Shown here: positions 17,775-26,743 of the stretch, one piece after another
Layout of the letters: each line of letters starts with the position of its first letter
Numbering within the stretch: the stretch's first letter is position 1
Source of the DNA: Microcoleus sp. bin48.metabat.b7b8b9.023
Lineage (GTDB): Bacteria; Cyanobacteriota; Cyanobacteriia; Cyanobacteriales; Microcoleaceae
NCBI RefSeq assembly: GCF_013299185.1
Contig: NZ_JAAFKG010000022.1
Location: 39,103-103,102 of the forward strand
Direction of reading: 5' to 3'
DNA: 64,000 bases
Made by a program: the position numbers and the translations under genes
Notes under the pieces: model-generated
Databases searched by the model: none
Told to the model about the DNA's origin: nothing
Seen by the model: only the letters and a program-made list of their open reading frames with translations

Positions 17775-18410
17775 TTAGAGTTCTCCCGATTTTTCTTTCG
17801 CCCATGCTCGCACGGCTTTACGCAAAGAAAGCCTCCCAGAATTACGATTTTGCTCGATTAATTGCGGTATTTCTTGTATCGGAAGAGTTGGAAAAATTGA
17901 GCTAGTTTGTACCTCTATATATTCTTTCCCCGACCGTTGGTAAATTTTCAGTTCACCAGAATCATAACACCAAATTTCAGGAGCACCCAACCGAGCATAA
18001 ATTGGAAAACGACTGAGAGATTTACTTGTTACGTCTATTTCTAAAGCCAAATCAGGCGGCGGATCTTGTTCCAAATTAAACTGGAGTTTGCCACGAATTT
18101 TTGACTCGTTTTGGAAATAGAAACAATTGTCTGGTTCTACCCCAGCTTTTTGGATTTCTCGCTTCCAAGTGGTTGACCCTAAACTTTCGTAGTCTTGCTC
18201 CAACACTTCTGCGATATCTTGAATGGAAATGCCGATCGTTTCTTTGTAGTATTCATGCTCGGGTAAGGGTGTCATAATTTCTAAAGTTCCATTATCATAG
18301 GCGACTCTAGCAGCACGGCTTTCACCGATATCCACGAGCAAGTTCTCAAATTGTTGCCAACTGATATTATATAGAACAACTCGATCGGCACGAGGCTTAG
18401 TTAGTAACAT
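17775..18410 (-). CDS. Uma2 family endonuclease-like protein
   Basis: A 211-residue Uma2 (formerly DUF820) protein, a PD-(D/E)XK fold greatly expanded in cyanobacteria. Diagnostic segments are DNGTLEIMTPLPEHEYY, PPDLALEIDVTSKS (the catalytic D...E-x-V/K region) and PIYARLGAPEIWCYDSGEL. The C-terminus is a basic helix. It is one of three Uma2 genes in this window (others at 26744 and 56372). The biological role of the family is not settled; nuclease activity is predicted from the fold. It converges with the gene at 17149. Confidence 0.85.
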   Translation of the reverse strand: MLLTKPRADRVVLYNISWQQFENLLVDIGESRAARVAYDNGTLEIMTPLPEHEYYKETIGISIQDIAEVLEQDYESLGSTTWKREIQKAGVEPDNCFYFQNESKIRGKLQFNLEQDPPPDLALEIDVTSKSLSRFPIYARLGAPEIWCYDSGELKIYQRSGKEYIEVQTSSIFPTLPIQEIPQLIEQNRNSGRLSLRKAVRAWAKEKSGEL

Positions 18411-18542
18411 AACTTTTTATCAAAAGTGTTTGACAGGTAATCCTATTATAGCCGAAGGAAGTTCGGTAACGGATTTGCCTCTCCTCAAGGACATCCGCTT
18501 GACTGAAGAAGAAAAGACACAGAAGAGAACAGAGAGTATTCA

Positions 18543-18649
18543 TATAGCCTTTCTCAACAAGATGAGGTATAACTGACAGCTCGATAACTGCTTAAACTAA
18601 GAGGGCTGAAGCCCAACAACATACCTCATCTTTGTGAGAACCGCTATAT
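18543..18649. mobile_element. MITE-like element, copy 1
   Basis: The element is about 107 bp with inverted ends of roughly 27 bp (left begins TATAGCCTTTCTCAACAAG, right ends TTTGTGAGAACCGCTATAT). The centre carries AGAGGGCTGAAGCCCAACAA. A second copy lies at 24450-24558. No coding capacity. The surrounding gap 18411-18724 shows no gene. Confidence 0.75.
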
Positions 18650-18724
18650 CTCCTGAAATAAAACTCAGTTAAATTCATCCGTCTCTCCGTGTCCAAATCC
18701 GTGTCCTTTCCTTCTTCCTTCTGC

Positions 18725-19849
18725 TTAAAATCCCATCGCGCCAGCTACTGCTTCCAGACTCGGAGCAATCCCTTGTTTAAAGTTGTTCTTGCTGTGATTG
18801 ATTGCCGTATCTGGATCTTTTAAACCGTTACCGGTGAGCACGCAAACCACTGTTGCTCCTGTCGGAACTTGGTCTTTTACCTTCAGCAAACCAGCTACAG
18901 AAGCGGCGCTTGCTGGTTCGCAAAAAATCCCTTCTTCAGATGCTAACAAGCGGTAAGCGTCGAGAATTTCTTCGTCGGTGACAGCAGAAAAACTGCCGCG
19001 GCTGGCTTCGGAGGCAGCAACAGCCTGTTTCCAGCTAGCAGGGTTCCCGATCCGAATTGCTGTCGCCAAAGTTTCTGGGTGCGACACTGGTGCACCCATT
19101 ACCAACGGTGCTGCTCCGGCTGCTTGGAATCCCATCATTCGCGGCAGGCGCGAACATTTATTCACTTGATGGTATTGACAAAAACCCATCCAGTATGCAG
19201 TAATGTTTCCCGCATTTCCCACGGGAATGCACAGCCAGTCGGGGGCATCGCCCAAGGCGTCCACCACTTCAAACGCGCCGGTTTTTTGGCCTTCCAAGCG
19301 GTAAGGGTTGACGGAGTTGACCAAAGTTACGGGATAATTTTCTGCCATAGAGCGGACAATTTCTAAAGCCCGATCGAAATTTCCTTGAATCGAAATCACT
19401 TCCGCACCGTAAAGCAAAGCTTGGGCCAACTTGCCCAAAGCCACGTAACCTTCGGGAATCAACACGAAAGCCCGCATTCCCCCGCGTCTGGCGTAGGCTG
19501 CTGCCGCTGCCGAAGTATTGCCGGTACTGGCGCAAATTACAGCTTTGGCGCCGGCTTCCTTCGCCTTGGAAATCGCCATGGTCATCCCCCGGTCTTTGAA
19601 ACTACCAGTGGGGTTGAGGCCGTCGTATTTCACCAGCACGCGCACGTCTCTACCGATGAGAGAGGCGATCGCCGGTGCTGGAATCAGGGGAGTATTGCCC
19701 TCTTGGAGCGTCACTACCGGCGTGGTTTCCGTCACAGGCAGGTAGGGGCGATAAGCTTCGATCAAGCCCGGCCAGCCGTAGTGTTTCGGCGAGGCTGCGC
19801 GGGCAGCGGAGTTAGCAGCAGAGTCAGTAGCAGGTAGAATCAGGGTCAC
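18725..19849 (-). CDS. thrC: Threonine synthase
   Basis: Converts O-phospho-homoserine to threonine using pyridoxal phosphate, the last step of threonine synthesis. The 374 residues fit the short bacterial/plant-like type. The PLP lysine is K85 in [24 protein letters not shown] binds the substrate/phosphate; [12 protein letters not shown] holds the PLP phosphate; [10 protein letters not shown] closes the site. Transcribed away from the gene at 19970. Confidence 0.96.
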   Translation of the reverse strand: MTLILPATDSAANSAARAASPKHYGWPGLIEAYRPYLPVTETTPVVTLQEGNTPLIPAPAIASLIGRDVRVLVKYDGLNPTGSFKDRGMTMAISKAKEAGAKAVICASTGNTSAAAAAYARRGGMRAFVLIPEGYVALGKLAQALLYGAEVISIQGNFDRALEIVRSMAENYPVTLVNSVNPYRLEGQKTGAFEVVDALGDAPDWLCIPVGNAGNITAYWMGFCQYHQVNKCSRLPRMMGFQAAGAAPLVMGAPVSHPETLATAIRIGNPASWKQAVAASEASRGSFSAVTDEEILDAYRLLASEEGIFCEPASAASVAGLLKVKDQVPTGATVVCVLTGNGLKDPDTAINHSKNNFKQGIAPSLEAVAGAMGF

Positions 19850-19969
19850 GATGTCAATGGTTTCTAGGCTTTGCCAAGGAATTTACACTAATTTTAGCTC
19901 GATCGGTTAATTTAATGTTTGATACGATCGGTTCAGGTTAAAGTAACTTAATGGTGTGAATGTGTAGAT

Positions 19970-20257
19970 ATGTCTACTCAATTACTAATGTCAAATAATT
20001 CATCCACTCTTTCTCGGCCTCAAGTCACGGCTAGCAATCCCGAAATCGCTAGTTCGGCTCCGCTATCGACGGGTTTTGCCCGCAAACTTGATTCGGTGAA
20101 GTGTCCCTACCAAGCCGATCAGCAAGTTAAGTTTCTGCACCTGCAAGCAGAAATCGACTCCTTGCTGCTGCAAGTCCAAACCCTCAAACAGCAGCGCTCT
20201 GTTGCTTGTTCTCAAGTTGCGATCGGCAAAACTTCTGCTGTGGGCAACGGCAATTAA
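19970..20257 (+). CDS. Small hypothetical protein
   Basis: A 95-residue protein, Ser/Thr-rich for the first 35 residues, then a short helix with coiled-coil character (VKFLHLQAEIDSLLLQVQTL). It lies between divergent thrC and desA. Nothing in it allows a functional call. Confidence 0.45.
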   Translation: MSTQLLMSNNSSTLSRPQVTASNPEIASSAPLSTGFARKLDSVKCPYQADQQVKFLHLQAEIDSLLLQVQTLKQQRSVACSQVAIGKTSAVGNGN

Positions 20258-20334
20258 CGGCAACTCGTGCTAATTGTGCCGCCCCTGTGGTATAAAAAGT
20301 AAAGTTTTGTTAACCGCAGTTTTTTAACCAAAAG

Positions 20335-20361
20335 CGCTAGCCATTTAATCTGCGGCTAGCG
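20335..20361 (+). promoter_or_regulatory. Hairpin in the desA leader
   Basis: A perfect 8-bp inverted repeat (CGCTAGCC / GGCTAGCG) with an 11-base loop lies about 135 bp before the desA start, downstream of a TATAAA box at 20291-20296. It could end the previous transcript or sit in a long desA 5' leader. desA expression is known to be cold-controlled in cyanobacteria, partly through message stability; a link here is a guess. Confidence 0.35.
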
Positions 20362-20493
20362 ATCGCTAGCATTTGCCAAAACGTGCTTGCCTACTGCTCA
20401 ACTCGTCTGCTAATTGTCGGTAGCGAGCTGATATTTTACTGCGATAATTTTGTTAAGCCATCCAGATGGCACACGGAGAGTAGACATCAATTT

Positions 20494-21546
20494 ATGACAG
20501 CATCGATCGAAAAACCACTAAATTTGACATCCGCAAGCGCCGCGTCCAACCTGCGCCTCAAAGATATTCTCAAAACCCTGCCGCGCGAAGTATTTGTCAA
20601 AAACCGCCGCAAAGCTTGGACAAAAGTCATCGTCAACGTTCTTCTAGTTGCTGTCGGTTATTTTGGCCTAGCAGTATCACCTTGGTATTTACTGCCCCTA
20701 ATGTGGATTTTCACAGGTACCGGATTAACCGGTTTTTTTGTGATCGGCCACGACTGCGGACACCGGTCATTTGCCAACCGCCGCTGGGTAAACGATTTAG
20801 TCGGACATCTGGCATTTCTGCCGTTAATTTTTCCGTTTCACGCATGGCGTCACGGACACAATTACCACCACAAGCACACCAACAAAATTGGTGAAGATAA
20901 TGCTTGGCAACCGATGACAGTAGAAAGCTACGCAGCCGCACCCAAAGCATTACAAATAGCTTATAGTTTAATCTTCGGCCCGCTGTGGTGGGTTGGCTCG
21001 ATCGCCCACTGGGCAAAAGTACACTTTATGTGGTGGCGCTTCAAAGAAGGTCAACAACGCGAACAAGTGCGGTTTTCGGTTTTTGTGGTTTTGATCGGTG
21101 CTGCGATCGTATTTCCGACTTTAATTGCTACAACAGGCATTTGGGGATTCATCAAATTTTGGTTGATGCCTTGGATGGTTTACCACTTCTGGATGAGCAC
21201 CTTCACCATTGTTCACCACACAGCGCCAGACATTTCATTTAAATCACCAGAAGAATGGAACGAAGCCCAAGCCCAACTATCGGGAACAGTTCACTGCGAC
21301 TATCCCCGCTGGGTTGAGTTTCTGTGCCACGACATTAACGTGCACGTTCCCCACCACCTTTCAACTGCTATACCCTGGTACAACTTGCGCCTAGCCCACA
21401 GCAGCTTAAAAGAAAACTGGCAACCTCATCTCTATGAAACCAAATTTTCTTGGTCTTTAATGAAGCGGATTGCAGACAACTGTCACCTGTACAACCCCGC
21501 TGGTGGCTATCTAACATTAGAGGAATTCAACGCTCAAACCAAATAA
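20494..21546 (+). CDS. desA: Acyl-lipid delta-12 fatty acid desaturase
   Basis: Puts the second double bond into membrane-lipid oleoyl chains, using reduced ferredoxin and a di-iron centre. The 350 residues have the three His boxes: HDCGH (86-90), HGHNYHHKH (120-128) and HVPHH near 290, plus paired membrane helices. The flanking [22 protein letters not shown] and [12 protein letters not shown] are typical of DesA rather than the delta-9 DesC or delta-15 DesB types. The frame is open from 20383, but the ATG at 20494 matches the usual DesA N-terminus and has GGAGAG upstream. A strong terminator follows 24 bp after the stop. Confidence 0.92.
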   Translation: MTASIEKPLNLTSASAASNLRLKDILKTLPREVFVKNRRKAWTKVIVNVLLVAVGYFGLAVSPWYLLPLMWIFTGTGLTGFFVIGHDCGHRSFANRRWVNDLVGHLAFLPLIFPFHAWRHGHNYHHKHTNKIGEDNAWQPMTVESYAAAPKALQIAYSLIFGPLWWVGSIAHWAKVHFMWWRFKEGQQREQVRFSVFVVLIGAAIVFPTLIATTGIWGFIKFWLMPWMVYHFWMSTFTIVHHTAPDISFKSPEEWNEAQAQLSGTVHCDYPRWVEFLCHDINVHVPHHLSTAIPWYNLRLAHSSLKENWQPHLYETKFSWSLMKRIADNCHLYNPAGGYLTLEEFNAQTK

Positions 21547-21570
21547 GTTTGAAACGCGATAAATCTCCGA

Positions 21571-21602
21571 AAAACCCGGTTTTGTTTAACAAACCGGGTT
21601 TT
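21571..21602 (+). terminator. Terminator after desA
   Basis: A perfect 12-bp stem (AAAACCCGGTTT / AAACCGGGTTTT) with an 8-base loop lies just after desA. It uses the same ACCCGGTT core as the palindromes at 7367 and the terminator at 44399. Confidence 0.85.
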
Positions 21603-21616
21603 CTCAATCATAAAGT

Positions 21617-21677
21617 ATGTTGTTGCGCTTCAGCGCTCTTTAATATCTTAAGAGAGCGCTGAAGCGCAACAACGTAC
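21617..21677. repeat. GCGCTTCAGCGCTCTT palindromic repeat
   Basis: Inverted arms of about 25 bp built on TTGCGCTTCAGCGCTCTT and its complement, separated by a short AT-rich loop. The same arm occurs five times at 26285-26662, so the two sites flank the nuclease-ParA/ParB-like locus. It is probably a dispersed palindromic mini-element. Confidence 0.75.
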
Positions 21678-21755
21678 CTAATAAAATTCTCAATATTTGT
21701 TTGCGATTTTCTGCCGCGACACACCCTACGACTAAAATCTAAAATCTAAAATCCA

Positions 21756-23459
21756 ATGGCTTTCAATCCCAATAACTGTCGCAACGAAAGCGAAGTAGAA
21801 AGCAAACTCATTGTCAGTTATTTGTTGCCAAAACTCGGCTATACTCCCGACACTTGGCACCAAGAAATCGCCTTTGGGAATATTCGTCTAGACTTCCTCT
21901 CATTTGCTACCCAAGTTATCCCCATAGTTCTCGATGCAGACTCGCCCATGAGTTTAGTCATGGAGGCAAAACATCCCAAGGAAAATTTAGACCGCCATCT
22001 GCGAAAACTGAAGCGTTACTTAACAAGTTTAAGTATTCGCTACGGACTCATAACTAACGGTAAAGAACTTAGAATTTATGCAAGAATTAGCAATGATATT
22101 CAGCTAGTTTTTCAGTGCGCCGGACAAGACCTTGAAAGTAGAATTGATGAAATAATCGCTTTAATTGGTAGAGATAATTTAAATTTTGGAAAAGATCGAG
22201 ACAATCTGGAACTGGAAGATAGTAAACTTAATTTAGTTAGTCCTGACTTGATTAGCGAAAATCCAGATAATCTCGAAGTAGAAGAAGAAGATAGTCAAAT
22301 TAATTTAGTTAGTCCTGACTTGATTAGCGAAAATCCAGATAATCTCGAAGTAGAAGATAGTCAAATTAATTTAGCTAGTCCTGACTCGATTAGCGAAATC
22401 CCTGATAATCTCGAAGTAGAAGATAGTCAAACTAATTTAGTTAGTCCTGACTCGCTTAGCGAAACTCCTGTAGAATCAAACAATCCTGCCACCCCAGAAC
22501 CCGAGCAGAATCAAATATTAGCCATTGAAAAAATAGCTGAACCTTTATCAGTTAATATTGAATTTAAATCAGATTTAATCCTGTCACAAGCCATACCAAA
22601 CAATATGAAAATAATCGCAGTTTACCACAACAAAGGCGGCGTCGGTAAAACTACAACTGTAGTCAATTTAGCCGCTGCACTGAGCAAGGAAGGTAAAAGA
22701 GTCCTAGTCATCGACTTAGACAGTCAGGCAAATACAACCTTTGCAACTGGTTTGGTTAAATTTGAAGATGAAGAACAAGATGATTTGAAAGATTGCAATA
22801 TTCTTCAAGTTTTGCAGTCAGAGGATTTTTACTCCATCGCCGAAGTAGCCCGCGAGTCTAATTTTTGCAATCCTAAAATCGATGTAGTTCCTTCCCACAT
22901 CGATTTAATGTACTACGAAACGGAACTAAATCAACTAGATTACAGTCGCATGATTTTAATTCAAAAACTAGCGGAAGTAGAAGACAAGTACGATATTGTA
23001 CTGATTGATACGCCACCATCTTTGAATTTTTTCGCCAGAGTTGCCCTGATTGCTGCGGATTATTTAATTATTCCTTCTGATTTAAAACCTTTTGCCAATC
23101 AAGGATTGATTAATGTCAAGGATTTTATCAAAAAAGTCAATGGCTTCAAAAAACAAATTGGCAAAAAACCTTTAGAAATTTTAGGAATCCTCCCTTGCAA
23201 AATCTCACCTAATCTTAAATTTGTACAGTACAGTTTGCCCAAGCGGAGGGAGGCAATTCCCAAACGCTACGGCCTGGAAATTATGGACAGCGTAATTTAT
23301 GAGAGAGAGGATTTAGCAAAGTGTGCAGAAATATTTAAAATCGTGGGCAATATGGAAATCGCCGATCCGATTTCGGTGCTAGATTTTAAACCGGATTGCA
23401 CTTCATCCCAGGAATTTGAAATGCTAGCCGAAGAAGTTTTGGTAAAAATAGGTAAGTAA
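21756..23459 (+). CDS. PD-(D/E)XK nuclease domain fused to a ParA-type ATPase
   Basis: A 567-residue fusion. Residues 1-137 form a restriction-enzyme-like domain of the HsdR N-terminal kind: Glu in [10 protein letters not shown] (E11/E15), D46 in RLDFLSF and E70-x-K72 in LVMEAKHP, followed by [13 protein letters not shown]. All expected catalytic residues are present. Residues 155-240 are four 22-residue acidic repeats (unit [20 protein letters not shown]). Residues 284-567 are a ParA/Soj ATPase: deviant Walker A KGGVGKTT at 293-300 with both lysines, [13 protein letters not shown], Walker [12 protein letters not shown]. ParA proteins segregate plasmids, chromosomes or large cell assemblies with a ParB partner. 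The next gene starts 6 bp later and has a ParB-like domain, so this is an operon. A nuclease on ParA is unusual; possible roles are self-guarding partition or DNA defence. Confidence 0.8.
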   Translation: MAFNPNNCRNESEVESKLIVSYLLPKLGYTPDTWHQEIAFGNIRLDFLSFATQVIPIVLDADSPMSLVMEAKHPKENLDRHLRKLKRYLTSLSIRYGLITNGKELRIYARISNDIQLVFQCAGQDLESRIDEIIALIGRDNLNFGKDRDNLELEDSKLNLVSPDLISENPDNLEVEEEDSQINLVSPDLISENPDNLEVEDSQINLASPDSISEIPDNLEVEDSQTNLVSPDSLSETPVESNNPATPEPEQNQILAIEKIAEPLSVNIEFKSDLILSQAIPNNMKIIAVYHNKGGVGKTTTVVNLAAALSKEGKRVLVIDLDSQANTTFATGLVKFEDEEQDDLKDCNILQVLQSEDFYSIAEVARESNFCNPKIDVVPSHIDLMYYETELNQLDYSRMILIQKLAEVEDKYDIVLIDTPPSLNFFARVALIAADYLIIPSDLKPFANQGLINVKDFIKKVNGFKKQIGKKPLEILGILPCKISPNLKFVQYSLPKRREAIPKRYGLEIMDSVIYEREDLAKCAEIFKIVGNMEIADPISVLDFKPDCTSSQEFEMLAEEVLVKIGK

Positions 23460-23465
23460 AAACTT

Positions 23466-24341
23466 ATGAAAAAATTATCTCCGTCACTGGTTGCAGTCAA
23501 AAGAATTACTTCCGCAGTTCCCCGTTCCAATTTTGCCGATCGCGATTTGGATAAATTAGCTAGACTCATTTTAGATTCAGGAGGCTTGATTAATCCGATA
23601 ATTGTCCGCCGTACCAGCATGGATGCCTACGAAATAGTAGACGGAGACTTTGAATACTACGCTGCGGCGAGAGCCAGGGAAATTGAACCTCTCAAAGGCG
23701 AGACAATCGGAGCATTCATCCTGGAACCAGAAAATGAAGAACTTCTCCTCGAACAACTGGAAATCCTCAGAAAAACCGCAATTAGTGAGAATCTAGGTGA
23801 AATTGAAATTCCCAAAGAGTCATTGATAACTGAGGCTTCAGTTGAAATTGAAACTCTAGAAGCTTCATCTAGTTTAGAGCAGCGGCTGACAAATCTTGAA
23901 GCCCGGTTAGAAATTCAAATTAATGAATTGAAAGCTGAGCACGCCCGCGAAAAAGAGTTGTTAGCGGAGAGGATACAAGAAGTTGAAAATCTAATTTCAC
24001 AACAATTACCTCTGTTAATTGAAGCGCAGTTGGCTAGCAGAATTAATGAGTTGAAATCAGAGCCTGCATCGTCAAAGCCCAGTTTGGTAGATGCGGTACC
24101 AAAAGTTGAACAGGTAACTTCTCAACCAATGTCGCTGTTGGCCGCACTGAATACTCAAAATCCAGCTCAACTGAAAGCGAATTTAGAAAATACTAAGCTG
24201 CTGAAGGCTCCTGTTATACAACTCATACTCAAGGAGCGAGATGTGCGGCCGTTTGTCTCATTTGCCAATGTGGTGGAACGTATTAAAGGGTTAACCGACA
24301 AAACAATGATTAAAATTATTGATTGCTGGCAAAAATACTGA
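23466..24341 (+). CDS. ParB-like N-domain / coiled-coil / HhH-like protein
   Basis: A 291-residue protein starting 6 bp after the ParA fusion. Residues 10-85 follow the ParB/Srx pattern (RSNFADRDLDKLARLI, then GGLINPIIVRR, then YEIVDGDFEYYAAARA), but the usual G-E-R-R CTP-binding motif is replaced by GDFEYY, so CTP switching may be lost. Residues 125-200 are coiled coil. The last 70 residues contain LILKERDVRPFVSFANVVER then IKGLTDKTMIKIID, which looks like a helix-hairpin-helix DNA-binding unit. The product is probably the DNA-binding partner of the ParA ATPase. Confidence 0.65.
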   Translation: MKKLSPSLVAVKRITSAVPRSNFADRDLDKLARLILDSGGLINPIIVRRTSMDAYEIVDGDFEYYAAARAREIEPLKGETIGAFILEPENEELLLEQLEILRKTAISENLGEIEIPKESLITEASVEIETLEASSSLEQRLTNLEARLEIQINELKAEHAREKELLAERIQEVENLISQQLPLLIEAQLASRINELKSEPASSKPSLVDAVPKVEQVTSQPMSLLAALNTQNPAQLKANLENTKLLKAPVIQLILKERDVRPFVSFANVVERIKGLTDKTMIKIIDCWQKY

Positions 24342-24449
24342 GCGGCTGTCAGTCGTCTCAATAGCATTTTTGGGGGTGATGCTCGGAGCAACGCCCCACA
24401 AGAGTTGAAACTGGTTTTATGAAAGGTAATTGACTAGGGTAAAAATACT

Positions 24450-24558
24450 TATAGCCTTTCTCACAAAGATGAGGTATGACTGACAGCTTACATAACCTCC
24501 CAGACTAAGAGGGCTGAAGCCCAACAACGTCCGCGAATCTTTCTGAGAACCGCTATAT
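24450..24558. mobile_element. MITE-like element, copy 2
   Basis: The same element as 18543-18649, with matching ends (ATAGCCTTTCTCACAAAG ... CTGAGAACCGCTATATC) and the central GAGGGCTGAAGCCCAACAA. It lies between the two ParB-like genes. Confidence 0.75.
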
Positions 24559-24689
24559 CATTCACAATTGCGATCGCCCGATCGCCAAAAAAAGTAAAGA
24601 TGAGTGAAGCAGTGTATAATTTGTGTCCCCCAGCCAGTTAAACTCATCACAGTCGATTTTTTGTAGGAATTGCAGTCAGTTTTGCCGTT

Positions 24690-24835
24690 ATACCAATTTT
24701 TTATGAGGCCCCGTAGAATCTGATCCCCCCTAACCCCCCTTAATAAGGGGGGGACAAGATTCTTCTTAAAGTCCCCCAACAATCAGGGGGATTTAGGGGG
24801 ATCGAGATATATGCAACTTCACATTAAATTGGTAT
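24690..24835. mobile_element. MITE with ATACCAATTT ends and GGGGGATC core
   Basis: Outer inverted ends ATACCAATTT (24690-24699) and AAATTGGTAT (24826-24835) enclose a strong C-rich/G-rich fold-back (CCCCCTTAATAAGGGGG and CAGGGGGATTTAGGGGGATC). Related cores occur at 57000-57083 and 60440-60470. The rest of the 24342-25104 gap, beyond this and the element at 24450, shows no gene. Confidence 0.75.
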
Positions 24836-25104
24836 TAGCGAAGCACTCGTTGCACGATCGCCCGGGCTGTCACCCCACAGCCAGCCGTACAGGTACAGCA
24901 CGCCACTGATATCTCTCCCAGATTGAGAGACTCAGGCCAACAAATCCTTTAACTAACCAAAGTCTGAGTAAGGTGTTTGTCTCGCACCCTATCATTAGAG
25001 TCCTTGGGTTAGTTCTGTTGCACTTAAAACCCAGGCTGTAAAGTGCAAATATATATAATTACCCAAACACCTGATTTTAATGACAAAAGGGGACTTGTAA
25101 GAAG

Positions 25105-26211
25105 ATGGATCGATCGCAAGATCAAAACCGAATAGTAGAATATTTGCGGATTAAGCCAATTAGTCACAGTCAAATTTACACTTCCCAAATTGCGGTACCA
25201 GAGACTCAGGGTGGGGAAATCCCTCGCGAACGTCGCGAAGCTCTCAGAAGGAGTCTCATCGAGCAAGGCAGCAACTTAATTCCTTTAATTGTACGTCCTA
25301 CTGAAGCTTACAGCAACGAAGAAGAATACGAAGTTGTCTGCGGTTCAGATTGGTGTATTGTTGCGAAAGAACTCGGCATCGAGCAAATGTGGGCTTGGGT
25401 TTTTGAAATGACCGACGAGGAGGTAGTTGCGGCTCAAGCAGAAATGGAACATTTGGCTCCGCAGCCGACTCAAAAAACTGCACAACTTGAGACTTTACTG
25501 CAACAATTTGAGCTATCATTTCAAAAAAAGGTAGAGAGTCTAACAAAACAAATAGAACAATCTGTTAAAAAGAATGAAGACCTGCTAAAAAAACAAGTAA
25601 AAGCTCTAGCCGAGCAGAACTTAGATCGCGATCAAATAACACAGATTAAGCATCTGCTAGAACAAGTTGAAAAAACATTTCATGAAAAGGTAGATAAATT
25701 GGCTAAAAAAATTGAACAATCTGGCAGCAATAGTTCTCCAAAATCGGCGGCTATTTCGGAGATGAATCTTGAAGGTGCGTTGAGACAGTTGGATGAACTG
25801 GAAAAATTGCTGTCAATCAAATTAGATCGCACCGTCCAAATAATTAATCAGTTTGTGGCTGACACGATCGCAGACGTAGAAAATGACCTAAAAAATCAAA
25901 TTGCCACGCTCCGCAGCCAACTAGGAGCCGCTGCGACGCACTCAGAAATACAGCCCGAGACACCGCCGAAAAAGCAGTCGAAGGTGCAGCCAAAAACTCA
26001 GGCTAAGAAGCAGTCGAAGGCTCAGCAGAAACCTCAGCTACCGCAGTTGCAGTTGGAGTTGCCGTTTCCGCCTCAAGAGCAAGACGAAGACTACGATACT
26101 CTTTCGCTGAGACGCTTAAAGGCGATCGGCAAAGACCGAAAAGTGCGGGGCTACGCGCGCATGAAACGACCGGAAATTCTGGCAGCCCTCAGAGAAGCTG
26201 ATGGCAAATAA
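25105..26211 (+). CDS. ParB-like N-domain / coiled-coil / SAP-like C-terminus protein
   Basis: A 368-residue protein. Residues 12-115 repeat the ParB/Srx-like layout (IKPISHSQIYTSQIAVPE, then LIEQGSNLIPLIVRPTE, then YEVVCGSDWCIVAKELGIEQ and VFEMTDEEVVAA), again without the catalytic G-x-R-R. Residues 125-265 are coiled coil, residues 275-320 are a Lys/Gln/Pro-rich linker, and the last 40 (DYDTLSLRRLKAIGKDRKV then RMKRPEILAALRE) resemble a SAP or Rho-N DNA/RNA-binding motif. It shares the architecture of the 23466 protein with a different end domain, so the two are likely parallel adaptors of the same ParA. They are separated by two MITEs, so co-transcription is uncertain. Confidence 0.6.
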   Translation: MDRSQDQNRIVEYLRIKPISHSQIYTSQIAVPETQGGEIPRERREALRRSLIEQGSNLIPLIVRPTEAYSNEEEYEVVCGSDWCIVAKELGIEQMWAWVFEMTDEEVVAAQAEMEHLAPQPTQKTAQLETLLQQFELSFQKKVESLTKQIEQSVKKNEDLLKKQVKALAEQNLDRDQITQIKHLLEQVEKTFHEKVDKLAKKIEQSGSNSSPKSAAISEMNLEGALRQLDELEKLLSIKLDRTVQIINQFVADTIADVENDLKNQIATLRSQLGAAATHSEIQPETPPKKQSKVQPKTQAKKQSKAQQKPQLPQLQLELPFPPQEQDEDYDTLSLRRLKAIGKDRKVRGYARMKRPEILAALREADGK

Positions 26212-26284
26212 TACGGTGATTTCTAATATTTAAAGACTAATACAAGACTTACGTAACTTGTACTATTATTGGGGGTGACTTCTT

Positions 26285-26662
26285 GGTACGTAGTTGCGCT
26301 TCAGCGCTCTTTCTGAATATTGTGAAAGAGCGCTGAAGCGCAACTACGTACCTTTTTTATTTAATCTGACATTTGCGTAAGTTCTCTCAGGCTGTAATTG
26401 TAATATCTTCGCTTTTTATTGATATTTTAAAGAGCGCTGAAGCGCAACTACGTACCTTTTTTTATTTAATCTGACAGTTGCGTCAGTTCTCTCAGGCTGT
26501 AGTTGTGCTATCTTCGCTTTTTCATTGATATTTTAAAGAGCGCTGAAGCGCAACTACGTACCTTTTTTTATTTAATACGACAGTTTCGTCAGTTCTCTAA
26601 GGGTTTGGGGTTCGATCGCCATTATTGATATTTTAAAGAGCGCTGAAGCGCAACTACGTACC
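26285..26662. repeat. Tandem array of about 105-bp units with GCGCTGAAGCGCAACTACG arms
   Basis: After one full palindrome (26285-26352), the 28-bp arm AAAGAGCGCTGAAGCGCAAC(TACGTACC) recurs at 26429, 26535 and 26635, i.e. every 100-106 bp. Intervening DNA is also repeated (TTTTATTTAATCTGACAG..., GTTCTCTCAGGCTGTA). The array fills most of the gap 26212-26743 directly after the second ParB-like gene. Confidence 0.85.
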
Positions 26663-26743
26663 TTTTTTTATTTAATATGAGAGTATCGATCTGAAAATCT
26701 TGCTAAAATACACACATCACCTCTTACTCCTCCCCAAGCAGCC

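Noticed and set aside
19385..19837. Long antisense frame within thrC
   Set aside because: Threonine synthase on the minus strand is complete and conserved; the antisense frame is a shadow of its GC pattern.
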